The position numbers were made by a program, and so were the translations under genes. Shown piece after piece: positions 54,489 to 64,000 of a DNA stretch of 64,000 nucleotides; the stretch's first letter is position 1; every line of letters begins with the position of its first letter. A model generated the notes under the pieces. That model was not told where the DNA came from, made no database searches, and was given only the letters and a program-made list of their open reading frames with translations. Origin of the DNA: Prevotella sp. P5-50 (GTDB lineage: Bacteria; Bacteroidota; Bacteroidia; Bacteroidales; Bacteroidaceae); the NCBI RefSeq assembly GCF_002251295.1, contig NZ_NPJA01000052.1:1-64000 (forward strand), written 5' to 3'.

Positions 54489-56033
54489 TTATCTGTTTTT
54501 TCCTTTCAGTGTGACCAGTGGGATGATCATCTCTTCCATAGAGATGCCGCCGTGCTGGAACGTGTTGCGATAGTAGGCAACATAGTAGTTGTAGTTGTTG
54601 GGATAGGCCAGGAAGGTGTTGCCCGTGGCAAACACATAACTGGTGCTTATATTTGGCGAGGGCAGAAAGACGCTCTTAGGATCTTTGACGGTAAACACAT
54701 CGCGGCTTTCACAAGCGAGGTTGCGTCCCAACTTATAGCGCAGATTGGTGTTGGTATTGCGATCGCCAATGATTTTCACCGGTGTATCGGTGCGAATGCT
54801 GCCGTGGTCGGTGGTCAGCACAACGCGACAGTCTGTCTGTGACAACCGATGGAGCAACTGGCTGATGGCGGAGTGGCGAAACCAAGAGAGCGTCAGCGAA
54901 CGGTAGGCAGCCTCATCGTGAGCGAGTTCGCGCACCATCTTTGATTCGGTTCGGGCATGCGACAACATATCGATGAAATTGACCACCACAACATTGAGGC
55001 TGTTGCGTTGCAAGAGTTCGTCGGCTTCTGCCAAGAGTTGTTCGGCTTCATCGGTGGTGTTGATCTTATGATAGGAGAAGGTATCGCGACGACGCACGCG
55101 GTCGAGGAAAGCTTGTATGAGGTGTGGCTCATTGAGGTTTTTGCTCTCTTCGGCATCTTCTTCAGTCCACCAATCGGGATAGCGTTGCTTGATTTCGCTG
55201 GGCATCATTCCTGCAAAGAGGGCATTGCGAGCATATTGCGTGGCAGTGGGCAGAATGCTGCAACACAGTTGTTCGGTGATGTCGTAATCGGTCAGTTCGG
55301 TTTCGATAGCCTTCCACTGGTCGTAGCGGAAATTGTCGAACACCACGAGAAAAACTCTCTCACCCTGTTTGAGCATAGGCAATATGTGGTGTTGCATGAC
55401 GTCGTGGTTCATCGTGAAATCGTGGTGTTGCATCCAATCGGCATAGTTGCGCTTCACGAATTTGGCAAATCCGAGATTGGCTTCTGCCTTCTGCATGCGG
55501 AGCATGTCTGCCAGTGCAGGATCAGCCGAAACGAGCTTGAGTTCCCAATCTACGAGTTGTCGGTAGAGCGCAGCCCAATCGTTCCAACAGCAACAATCCA
55601 TCATTTGCATGGATATTTGCTGAAAATGCTGCTGATAGGCAGTTTGCGTGGTTTCTGCCACCAGTTCTTTACGATGGATAAGTTTTTTGAGCGAGAGCAG
55701 AATCTGATTGGGGTTGACGGGTTTGATGAGGTAGTCGGCAATATTGCGGCCCACCGCTTCGTTCATGATATTCTCTTCTTCGCTCTTCGTCACCATGACT
55801 ACGGGCACCGTGGGTTGTATCAGTTTGATCCGTTCGAGCGCTTGCAGTCCGGTAATACCGGGCATCATTTCATCGAGCAGAATCACATCGAACTGCTGTT
55901 GCTGACAGAGTTCTACGGCGTCGGTACCGTTGGTAGCGGTCACGACATCGTAGCCCTTTCTTTCCAGAAAGAGCAGATGAGGACGGAGCAGTTCCATCTC
56001 ATCGTCAGCCCAAAGTATTCGTCCGTTGGTCAT
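54489..56033 (-). CDS. porX: PorX-type response regulator with PglZ domain
   Basis: 514 aa. An N-terminal receiver (about 1-120; ILWADDEMELLRPHLLFL, phospho-Asp in VILLDEMMPG, VVMVTKSEEENI, YLIKPVNPNQIL) is followed by a helical linker and a PglZ/alkaline-phosphatase-superfamily domain (about 210-505; FLVVFDNFRYDQW, CSILPTATQYARNALFAGMMP, VLTTDHGSIR). It closely resembles Porphyromonas gingivalis PorX, which with kinase PorY and sigma factor SigP controls the type IX secretion system. The receiver and metal-site residues appear intact. porY is not in the window. Confidence 0.92.
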   Translation of the reverse strand: MTNGRILWADDEMELLRPHLLFLERKGYDVVTATNGTDAVELCQQQQFDVILLDEMMPGITGLQALERIKLIQPTVPVVMVTKSEEENIMNEAVGRNIADYLIKPVNPNQILLSLKKLIHRKELVAETTQTAYQQHFQQISMQMMDCCCWNDWAALYRQLVDWELKLVSADPALADMLRMQKAEANLGFAKFVKRNYADWMQHHDFTMNHDVMQHHILPMLKQGERVFLVVFDNFRYDQWKAIETELTDYDITEQLCCSILPTATQYARNALFAGMMPSEIKQRYPDWWTEEDAEESKNLNEPHLIQAFLDRVRRRDTFSYHKINTTDEAEQLLAEADELLQRNSLNVVVVNFIDMLSHARTESKMVRELAHDEAAYRSLTLSWFRHSAISQLLHRLSQTDCRVVLTTDHGSIRTDTPVKIIGDRNTNTNLRYKLGRNLACESRDVFTVKDPKSVFLPSPNISTSYVFATGNTFLAYPNNYNYYVAYYRNTFQHGGISMEEMIIPLVTLKGKNR

Positions 56034-56054
56034 TGCTTATTATCAATATGTGTG

Positions 56055-56062
56055 CAAAATTA
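56055..56062 (-). promoter_or_regulatory. -7 promoter box of porX
   Basis: TAATTTTG followed by CA on the minus strand, 21 bp before the porX ATG. Confidence 0.65.
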
Positions 56063-56162
56063 GTGTTTTTTTCTGAAAAAACCTGCTTTCGCTACTGATA
56101 AATGCCATCTGCCTTGGTCATCGACCGCACATGGACTGCCCCAAAACGTCAGCTATCACTGA

Positions 56163-56517
56163 TTAAAATAGCAGATAGAAAAGTAAATTCAATGAATTTG
56201 CTGAGGAAACTCCGAATTTCAGTCCGTATTTTTCGCATGCCTTGGATAGTTCTCCAACGATATCGCCTTCTCCGTTTTTGTATGGAGTATTGCGGATACA
56301 ATAGTCGGTGGCATGTGTTGGCCAAAGACAGAAACCATCATGGTGCTTGGCGGTAATAATTACGCCCTTCATACCTGCGGCAACCAAGGTCTTTGCCCAC
56401 TGTTCACAATCCAACTTTTTGGGATTGAATGTCTTCACATCAGTATTGCCATATCCCCATTCCTTATCGTTGAATGTATTGAGGCCGAAGTGGATGAAGG
56501 CATAAGTTGGTTGTTTT
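56163..56517 (-). pseudogene. Alpha-L-fucosidase (GH29) remnant
   Basis: A minus-strand frame reads [20 protein letters not shown] then [34 protein letters not shown] and [20 protein letters not shown]. These are the N-terminal catalytic-barrel signatures of GH29 alpha-L-fucosidases. There is no start codon or signal peptide before it, and homology stops after about 100 residues at KFGV, after which unrelated codons run to a stop at 56163. The catalytic nucleophile region is absent. A decayed fragment of a gene of about 450-700 codons, beside the amino-sugar locus. Confidence 0.85.
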
Positions 56518-56538
56518 AAGTTATTGATATTTTATTTA

Positions 56539-57684
56539 TTATAGTTTATTCAACAGCCTGTATCTTGCCATGAGGCAGGCTCCTGTAATGCCGGCAAGTC
56601 CTTTGAGGCTTGAGGTCACTATCTGCGAATCCTCGTTCATGATGTTGAGCGAGAATTTCTTAATGCCCATCCTTACCGGAAGTGTGAGGTAATCGCCTGT
56701 TACTGACATTTCTCCACCGATGACCAACATTTCTGGATTGAAGATGTTGATGACGCCAGCCAACTGTTTGCCGAGTTCGTCAGCATTTGTCTGCAATGAA
56801 GCAAGACTGAGCACATCTTCTTTGGCGATAGCGTCGAGAAGGTCTTGCAGGGTGAGTTCCTCTTTCTTGTTGAGCACCTTATCAGAGAGGATTGACGTCT
56901 TTCCATTCAAGATTTTCTCTGTCAGTTTTCTCTTAAGTGCCCTTCCTGAAACTGCTGTTTCTATGCAACCGATCTTTCCGCAATGGCAGATGATGTTATT
57001 ATTATAGGCTGTCATGTGTCCAAATTCGCCAGAATATCCCGACTTTCCGTAGTAGAGTTTGCCGTCAATAATAATGCCGATGGCTAAGCCCCAACATACG
57101 TTGGCAAAAATGACATTCTTCAGTCCTTTGCTTCGTCCCTTGATAAACTCAGCAAATGTCATGCTTCTTGTGTCGTTTTCGATGCAGACGGGAATCTGAA
57201 TGAGTTTGGTGAGTTTACTGGTCAGCGACTCCTCAAGGAAGGTAAACATGTTATAGGCATTTCCCTCAAAAGGATTCACACGCTCTGCGATATTCACGCA
57301 AATTTGGAGGATTTCTTCTTTAGCGTAAGGAAGTGTAGCAATGAAATCGTTGATAATCTTAGCCATTTGCTCCAGATTCTCTGGAGTATTTTCGTATGTA
57401 TAAGGAACTCTTATCTTTTCTGTTATCAGATTGCCGCAGAAATCGCTTGCAGCAAGAGCCAAACAGTCCATTTCTGGATTCACTCCCACGAAATAGCCAG
57501 CTGCCGGCATGAGGTCATAGACCATTGGTATGCGTCCGGCAGAGTTATCTTTCTTCCCTGCCTCTCTTACAAGCCCTGCCTTCATGAGTTCGTTGATGGC
57601 GCATGTAGTAGTAGGAAGACTTACTCCGACCGCCTTCGACATCTCAGGTATTGTAAAGGCACCTTGCGAGACAAATTTCTCCAA
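56539..57684 (-). CDS. ROK-family transcriptional regulator (NagC/XylR type)
   Basis: 381 aa from a TTG start. An N-terminal winged helix-turn-helix (FTIPEMSKAVGVSLPTTTCAINELMKAGLV) precedes a ROK domain with IENDTRSMTFAEF, GYSGEFGHM and the zinc motif CHCGKIGCIETAVSG. The helix-turn-helix clearly extends upstream in frame (NKKSSVQGRILEK), but no ATG exists before an in-frame stop about 13 codons further up. The true start must be TTG 57684 or a rare ATT/ATA. It probably controls the adjacent kinase and glycan genes in response to a sugar or sugar phosphate. Confidence 0.85.
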   Translation of the reverse strand: MEKFVSQGAFTIPEMSKAVGVSLPTTTCAINELMKAGLVREAGKKDNSAGRIPMVYDLMPAAGYFVGVNPEMDCLALAASDFCGNLITEKIRVPYTYENTPENLEQMAKIINDFIATLPYAKEEILQICVNIAERVNPFEGNAYNMFTFLEESLTSKLTKLIQIPVCIENDTRSMTFAEFIKGRSKGLKNVIFANVCWGLAIGIIIDGKLYYGKSGYSGEFGHMTAYNNNIICHCGKIGCIETAVSGRALKRKLTEKILNGKTSILSDKVLNKKEELTLQDLLDAIAKEDVLSLASLQTNADELGKQLAGVINIFNPEMLVIGGEMSVTGDYLTLPVRMGIKKFSLNIMNEDSQIVTSSLKGLAGITGACLMARYRLLNKL

Positions 57685-57770
57685 TATACGCCCTTGAACT
57701 GAGGATTTCTTATTTATATTTTTAATATTTTTTAATTATATCACAAAATATAAATAATATTTTTTATTTG

Positions 57771-57778
57771 CAAAGATA
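57771..57778 (-). promoter_or_regulatory. -7 promoter box of the ROK regulator gene
   Basis: TATCTTTG followed by CA on the minus strand. The transcript would begin near 57764, about 80 nt before the TTG start at 57684, so the missing upstream codons of the helix-turn-helix could still be translated from a rare start codon. Confidence 0.6.
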
Positions 57779-57967
57779 GTCTTTTTTAATATTCATAACT
57801 ATCATTTTGTGGTTAATAAATATTAAACCGATAAATATTATCTGTTTTCATCTAAACTTTTCAGCAACAATTCACCCTACACCTTAATTATATATAGAAT
57901 ACAAGCAAAGAAGCACAGCCTTGTTTTTACACCAGCAAACGCATCATACGTTACACACCAACAATTT

Positions 57968-58112
57968 CTCCCAGCATACTCCCATAACCTTCTGCTAATA
58001 AATCAGACTTACTTGGGAGGCAGTTGGGACTTACTTTGGATTTACACAAAAACACCTCTCACGCACAACCAACCACAACCCGAAGACATCCCGAAACCAT
58101 CCCGAAGATAAA
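57968..58112. repeat. 11-bp phased GGGA/TCCC array, second copy
   Basis: CCC occurs at 57970 and 57981 (11 bp apart), GGG at 58015 and 58026 plus TGGA in phase at 58037, then CCC of ATCCCGAA-type words at 58079, 58090 and 58101. Orientation alternates reverse, forward, reverse, just as in the array at 1-166, and the words CTTACTTGGGA and CATCCCGAA are shared exactly. The spacing between blocks differs somewhat. Confidence 0.8.
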
Positions 58113-58333
58113 GAAAATCAATACACTTGTGAAAAACAAACCAAATTTTCACATGCAAATGACTAAAACCACAAACGCCCAATCTAACATCCACTATCCA
58201 CAAGCCACTACAAACAGGCCCAGCACAAGCAAAAACACAACGATTTCAAGCCATTAAGACCTCATCTCAGAAAAAAAATGATACGTTTTAGAAATATTAA
58301 CCATAAAACGCTTGCATTATATGATAAAACTTG

Positions 58334-58341
58334 TAACTTTG
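58334..58341 (+). promoter_or_regulatory. -7 promoter box of the ROK kinase operon
   Basis: TAACTTTG followed by CA. The leader to the ATG at 58453 is about 105 nt. Confidence 0.65.
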
Positions 58342-58452
58342 CAAAATAAAATATTTTAGTTGTTTTATAACTGTTAATAAATTTGTTTATAAACGAGTAT
58401 TTAGCACCCATCAACGGTATTACTCAAGCAAAAACAATAAGGCAATTGAATT

Positions 58453-59421
58453 ATGGAATACGGCGCAAAATCTTTAGTGATAGGCTTGGATTTGGGAGGA
58501 ACCAATTCCGTGTTTGGTGTCGTCGATAGCAAAGGCGAGATTATAGCCACTACTTCTATCAAGACACAAGCTTACCCAAGTGTAGATCAGTATATCATGG
58601 AATCTGTAAAAGCTATCAAACAGATAGCCGAACAAGTCGGTGGTATGGAAAAGATCCGTGCCATGGGCATTGGTGCTCCATGCGGTAACTATTACAAAGG
58701 CACTATAGAACACGCAGCAAATCTGGTTTGGGCCAAAGGTATTGTGCCATTAGCCAATATGTTTGTCAACGAATTAGGAATCCCCGTTGTAGTGACCAAC
58801 GACGCCAAGGCAGCAGCCATGGGCGAGATGAAATATGGAGTGGCCGTTGGCATGAACAACTTTGTAGAACTGACATTAGGCACAGGCGTAGGTTCAGGAA
58901 TTGTGGCCAACGGTCAACTCATCTACGGATTCGACGGATTTGCCGGAGAGTTGGGCCACATGATTGTTGAGCCAGACGGAAGACCCTGCGGCTGCGGCAG
59001 AAAAGGTTGCCTTGAAACCTATTGTTCTGCAACGGGAGTAGTACGCACAGCAATAGCCATGTTGGAAGAATCGCCAGAAGCCACCTCTCTGAGAGATATT
59101 GCCACCGACAAGCTCACATCATACGAAGTATATAAAGCAGCAATGGCAGGAGATGCCATGGCTCAAGAAGTATTCAAACAGACAGGAAGAAGAATCGGTA
59201 TCGCATGCGCCAATATCGCAACATTCCTAAGTCCCGAAGCATTCATCTTCTTCGGCGGTCTTGCCCAGGCAGGCGAACTGTTGCTCCGTCCGATAGAAGA
59301 AGCGTATAACGAAAATGTCCTTTCATTATATAAAGGTAAGGCCAGATTCTTGATGAGCGGTCTTGATGGTGCTAAAGCCGCCATTTTGGGTGCCTCAGCC
59401 ATAGCATGGGACTTAAAATAA
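58453..59421 (+). CDS. ROK-family glucokinase / sugar kinase
   Basis: 322 aa. The ATP-binding start VIGLDLGGTNSVFGVVDSKGE, catalytic Asp in VVTNDAKAAAMGE, GTGVGSGIV, GFAGELGHM and the ROK zinc motif CGCGRKGCLETYCSATG are all intact. There is no DNA-binding domain. Phosphorylates glucose or an amino sugar such as N-acetylglucosamine; the neighbours favour an amino-sugar substrate, but this is inference. First gene of the run leading to the NagB/PIG-L protein. Confidence 0.92.
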   Translation: MEYGAKSLVIGLDLGGTNSVFGVVDSKGEIIATTSIKTQAYPSVDQYIMESVKAIKQIAEQVGGMEKIRAMGIGAPCGNYYKGTIEHAANLVWAKGIVPLANMFVNELGIPVVVTNDAKAAAMGEMKYGVAVGMNNFVELTLGTGVGSGIVANGQLIYGFDGFAGELGHMIVEPDGRPCGCGRKGCLETYCSATGVVRTAIAMLEESPEATSLRDIATDKLTSYEVYKAAMAGDAMAQEVFKQTGRRIGIACANIATFLSPEAFIFFGGLAQAGELLLRPIEEAYNENVLSLYKGKARFLMSGLDGAKAAILGASAIAWDLK

Positions 59422-59560
59422 ACAATTAACAGACCTCATCAGATATATAACAACAACAGAAAGTTATCCTCAAGCCATGAATTGAACTAAACATGTTTAG
59501 CAAAACTGTGACGAGAGTATAAAGACTAAAAAGACATCCTATTTAAAATTGATATTGACT

Positions 59561-61552
59561 ATGAGACTCAATCTTAGTTCACAGATCGTACTTAACAAAG
59601 TTCCAGTTGAATTCTACAAGCCAAAGACTACCGTAGAATACTCCGAAATCTCCAGAATGGAGAAGATTCATACCGACATCTTTGCCTCTATGGCAGAAGG
59701 TGCCAGTCATGTTGCCGACGGAATCGAAGCCGGCATCAAAGCAGCACAACATGAAGGAAAGTTTTATGTAATGGCATTGGGCACAGGTTCGTCGCTCATC
59801 GCAGTCTATGAAGAACTTATCCGCCGTTATCAGACAAAGAGACTGAGTTTCCGCAATGTAGTCGTATTCAACGCCTATGAATACTATCCGCTCCAGAAGA
59901 ACAGCTCTATCCGCAGCATCAACCAGTTGAAGGAGCATTTCCTCGACCATATAGATATTGAAGAACAAAACATCTTCACGCTCGACGGTTTTGTAGCGCA
60001 AGAGAGCGTACAGGATTGCTGCCGCCTTTACGAACAGCGCATCAAGTCGTTCGGTGGTTTAGACATTGCCCTTATCGGCATTGGCCGTTCAGGAAACATT
60101 GCAGCCAACGAACCAGGATCAAGCATCCAGTCGATGACCCGCATCATTCTGATAGGCAACATCTCACGTAAGGAAATGGAAGCAAGTGAGAAAACCAAGG
60201 AGACCATCCCTCCCTGCTCACTCACCATGGGTATTGCCACCCTGCTTTCTGCCAAGACCGTATATCTTACCGCTTGGGGTGAGGAAAAGGCAGAGATCAT
60301 GCAGAAAGTAGTGGAAAACTCTTTCACCGACACACTTCCTGCGTCATTTCTACAGACTCACCCAGATGCTCATGTTGTTCTTGACTTAGGCGCAGCATGC
60401 CAACTTACCCGCATCGTACACCCCTGGCTGGTCACATCTTGCCAATGGACAGACAAGATGATCCGTTCTGCCTTGGTTTGGCTCTGCCAGAAAATCGGCA
60501 AACCCATATTGAAACTGACCAATAAAGACTATAACGAGAACGGATTGAGCGAGCTCTTGGCCCTATACGGTTCAGCCTATAACGCCAATATCAAGATTTT
60601 CAACGACCTGCAGCATACTATCACAGGCTGGCCCGGCGGTAAGCCCAATGCCGACGACACCTATCGTCCAGAGCGCTCTACCCCATACCCCAAGCGCGTC
60701 ATCGTATTCTCCCCACATCCCGATGACGACGTGATTTCTATGGGCGGCACCATTCGTCGATTGGTACAACAGAATCACGACGTACACGTGGCCTACGAAA
60801 CTTCGGGAAATATTGCTGTTGGCGACGAGGAAGTTACACGATTCATGCACTTCATCAACGGCTTCAACCAGCTCTTCACCGACTCTAAGGATAGTGTCAT
60901 CTCTACCAAATACAAAGAAATCAAGTCGTTCTTTGCCAACAAGAAAGAAAGTGACTTCGACACTAAAGACGTGCTGACCATCAAGGGATTGATACGTCGC
61001 GGTGAAGCTCGTACCGCATGCACCTACAATCAAATACCCCTCGACCACGTACACTTCCTTGATTTGCCTTTCTACGAAAGCGGTAAGATAGAGAAGTTGC
61101 CTATGACTGAAAAGGACGTAGAAATCGTAAGAGCACTATTGCAGAAGGTAAAGCCTCATCAGATTTATGTAGCAGGCGACCTTGCCGATCCTCATGGCAC
61201 ACACAAGAAATGTACCGATGCGGTACTCGCAGCCATTGATCTTGAGAAGGAAGCAGGTGCTGAGTGGTTGAAAGACTGCCGTATCTGGATGTACCGTGGC
61301 GCATGGGCAGAATGGGAAATAGAGAATATCGAGATGTGCGTTCCACTTAGTCCAGAGGAATTGAGAGCAAAGCGCAACTCTATTCTCAAGCACCAATCCC
61401 AAATGGAGAGTGCACCATTCTTAGGCAACGATGAACGCCTGTTCTGGCAGAGAGCCGAAGACCGCAACCGCGCTACCGCAAAGCTCTATGACCATTTAGG
61501 ACTGGCTTGCTATGAGGCTATGGAAGCCTTCGTAGAATACAAACCGCTATAA
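59561..61552 (+). CDS. NagB-like domain fused to a PIG-L (LmbE) deacetylase domain
   Basis: 663 aa. Residues about 30-290 are a glucosamine-6-phosphate deaminase fold, but key sites are changed: [10 protein letters not shown] of NagB reads FNAYEYYPL, and [11 protein letters not shown] reads GRSGNIAANEP, so the catalytic Asp/Asp/His positions are lost. Residues about 375-640 are a PIG-L/LmbE domain with metal motif VFSPHPDDDVISMGG and a distal His in DPHGTHKKC. The deacetylase half looks active, probably on an N-acetyl sugar. Start is the ATG at 59561; a TTG 12 bp upstream is less likely. Similar fusions are often annotated simply as glucosamine-6-phosphate deaminase. Confidence 0.88.
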   Translation: MRLNLSSQIVLNKVPVEFYKPKTTVEYSEISRMEKIHTDIFASMAEGASHVADGIEAGIKAAQHEGKFYVMALGTGSSLIAVYEELIRRYQTKRLSFRNVVVFNAYEYYPLQKNSSIRSINQLKEHFLDHIDIEEQNIFTLDGFVAQESVQDCCRLYEQRIKSFGGLDIALIGIGRSGNIAANEPGSSIQSMTRIILIGNISRKEMEASEKTKETIPPCSLTMGIATLLSAKTVYLTAWGEEKAEIMQKVVENSFTDTLPASFLQTHPDAHVVLDLGAACQLTRIVHPWLVTSCQWTDKMIRSALVWLCQKIGKPILKLTNKDYNENGLSELLALYGSAYNANIKIFNDLQHTITGWPGGKPNADDTYRPERSTPYPKRVIVFSPHPDDDVISMGGTIRRLVQQNHDVHVAYETSGNIAVGDEEVTRFMHFINGFNQLFTDSKDSVISTKYKEIKSFFANKKESDFDTKDVLTIKGLIRRGEARTACTYNQIPLDHVHFLDLPFYESGKIEKLPMTEKDVEIVRALLQKVKPHQIYVAGDLADPHGTHKKCTDAVLAAIDLEKEAGAEWLKDCRIWMYRGAWAEWEIENIEMCVPLSPEELRAKRNSILKHQSQMESAPFLGNDERLFWQRAEDRNRATAKLYDHLGLACYEAMEAFVEYKPL

Positions 61553-61577
61553 GATAAAACAACTAACAATACTATTC

Positions 61578-62453
61578 ATGAACATGAAAAAGATTCATCA
61601 GATATTTTGTTCGTTGGCAGTTTGCGCTATAATGCTGGGTGGTAACACCACTCCAGCATGCGCTGGCGATGTCAATAGCATACGTCTTGACGAACATCGC
61701 GTGCGCTATCATATCCCATTGCCCGAACAGCCATGGGGTTCTTGCGACAAGGTCGTCATCACTAAAGACACTACGGTGACCTTCACCACCTCACGTCCTA
61801 TCAAGATGGTATATACGCTTGACGGTACCACTCCTACTCCATCGTCAACCATCTACACCTCGCCCATCAAGGTAAGCGACAATACCATCATCAAGATTGC
61901 AACGGTTTTGCCTTCCGGCAAGATGAGCCGCACCAGAACAGTCAATGTTGAAAAGCAGACCTATGCACCTGCCATTAAGATTGATGGTGTAAAATCTGGA
62001 TTGCAGATGAGTCGTGCGAAGGGTAATTTCCTAAAGGTTGATGACTTGAACTGGACTGATGCAGAATGGGAAAAATCCATCATCAGCAATCTGGAACAGA
62101 TTAAAATCCAACGTAAAGATGATGGTGCTACGCTGCGCGGAGCTAACAATTACGCTGCTATTGCCGAAGGTTACATCAACATTCCTGAGGACGGAGTGTA
62201 TTACCTCTCGTCGCGTCTGGAACAAGTATGGATTGACAACAAGCTCGTCGTCAACAACGAAGGCAACGTAAAGGCAAGTACGATGAACGACAGCTCTGTG
62301 GCATTGGCCAAAGGGTTACACCCCATCAAGGTTGTCTTCTTGGCAAATATCATTGGAGGATGGCCTTCATGGTGGAGCAGTACCACTATTGAAATGCGTA
62401 AAGACAACGAAAAGGAGTTTACCGCTGTTGGTGGCTCTCAACTATTCAGATAA
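61578..62453 (+). CDS. Secreted protein with chitobiase-type C-terminal and PA14 domains
   Basis: 291 aa. A signal peptide ends near TPACAGD (about residue 30). A beta-sandwich (about 60-125; TKDTTVTFTTSRPIKMVYTLDGTTPTPSS ... YTSPIKVSDNTIIKIATV) matches the Fn3-like CHB_HEX_C domain found after GH20 hexosaminidases. A PA14-like carbohydrate-binding domain follows (about 175-290; AAIAEGYINIPEDGVYYLSSRL, WIDNKLVVNNEG, GLHPIKVVFL). No catalytic domain is present. Probably a glycan-binding accessory protein or a detached enzyme tail. It lies 25 bp after the NagB/PIG-L gene. Confidence 0.82.
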   Translation: MNMKKIHQIFCSLAVCAIMLGGNTTPACAGDVNSIRLDEHRVRYHIPLPEQPWGSCDKVVITKDTTVTFTTSRPIKMVYTLDGTTPTPSSTIYTSPIKVSDNTIIKIATVLPSGKMSRTRTVNVEKQTYAPAIKIDGVKSGLQMSRAKGNFLKVDDLNWTDAEWEKSIISNLEQIKIQRKDDGATLRGANNYAAIAEGYINIPEDGVYYLSSRLEQVWIDNKLVVNNEGNVKASTMNDSSVALAKGLHPIKVVFLANIIGGWPSWWSSTTIEMRKDNEKEFTAVGGSQLFR

Positions 62454-62458
62454 TTTAA

Positions 62459-64000
<1,542 letters not shown>

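Larger units (their letters stand above)
57685..58452. other. Divergent control region between the two ROK genes
   Basis: About 770 bp without a supported gene. It holds the -7 boxes of both flanking genes (57771-57778 minus and 58334-58341 plus), an AT-rich core, and the second GGGA/TCCC 11-bp array (57968-58112). If the ROK regulator binds near here it could control both directions; no clear operator was picked out. Confidence 0.55.

Noticed and set aside
60572..61054. 160-codon minus-strand frame inside the NagB/PIG-L gene
   Set aside because: It is antisense to a well-supported conserved gene; a shadow of that gene's codon bias.

Overview
The window looks like a chromosomal segment of a Bacteroidota bacterium of the order Bacteroidales, most likely Prevotella. 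The evidence is the near-universal TAnnTTTG -7 promoter box, families largely confined to the phylum (DUF4954, DUF4834, DUF3098, DUF1599, the PorX-type REC-PglZ regulator), and polysaccharide genes typical of gut or oral Prevotella. No rRNA, tRNA, CRISPR array, intact insertion sequence or prophage was seen.

Layout. 1-8.3 kb: stand-alone protein resembling the C-terminal part of a B12-dependent ribonucleotide reductase, folB, a cell-wall amidase, an MCE/MlaD protein, dnaA, then nagB and hflX back to back. 8.3-15 kb: DUF4954 protein, M16 peptidase, class I fumarase. 15-20.8 kb: a repeat-filled convergent gap and a two-gene xylan operon (CE6-CE1 esterase, GH43-CBM6-GH43). 21-29 kb: a membrane protein, then the folE/SPOR/DoxX-TpiA/DUF1599 operon, a small lipoprotein, cca, a short sigma factor and hsp20. 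29-36 kb: a tripartite RND efflux operon and an LpxA-like acyltransferase. 37-49.4 kb: housekeeping genes (ftsX, uppP, truB, queA, folK, rpsO, a sugar transporter, a lone receiver domain, tadA, birA, pyrH, pssA, psd). 49.5-56 kb: dnaE, trxA, tsaE, porX. 56-64 kb: an amino-sugar/host-glycan locus with an alpha-fucosidase remnant, a ROK regulator, a ROK kinase, a NagB/PIG-L fusion, a PA14 protein and a GH2 beta-galactosidase cut by the window end.

The most unusual content is intergenic. Several gaps hold short motifs repeated at exactly 11-bp spacing, in blocks of alternating orientation. These are GGGA/TCCC arrays at 1-166 and 57968-58112, a roughly 103-bp element built from GTGGTCGA motifs in three copies (15112-15214, 15606-15709, 45705-45806), and a degenerate TCGT/CGA array at 36721-36852 downstream of an orphan promoter. 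A separate 23-bp hairpin array (15271-15522) shows paired arm changes that keep its dyad symmetry. A 37-nt hairpin embedded in the -33 box occurs three times, and at two sites its promoter sits 5 nt from an ATG, suggesting leaderless mRNAs. I know of no named family for these elements; novelty is inferred and needs a genome-wide search.
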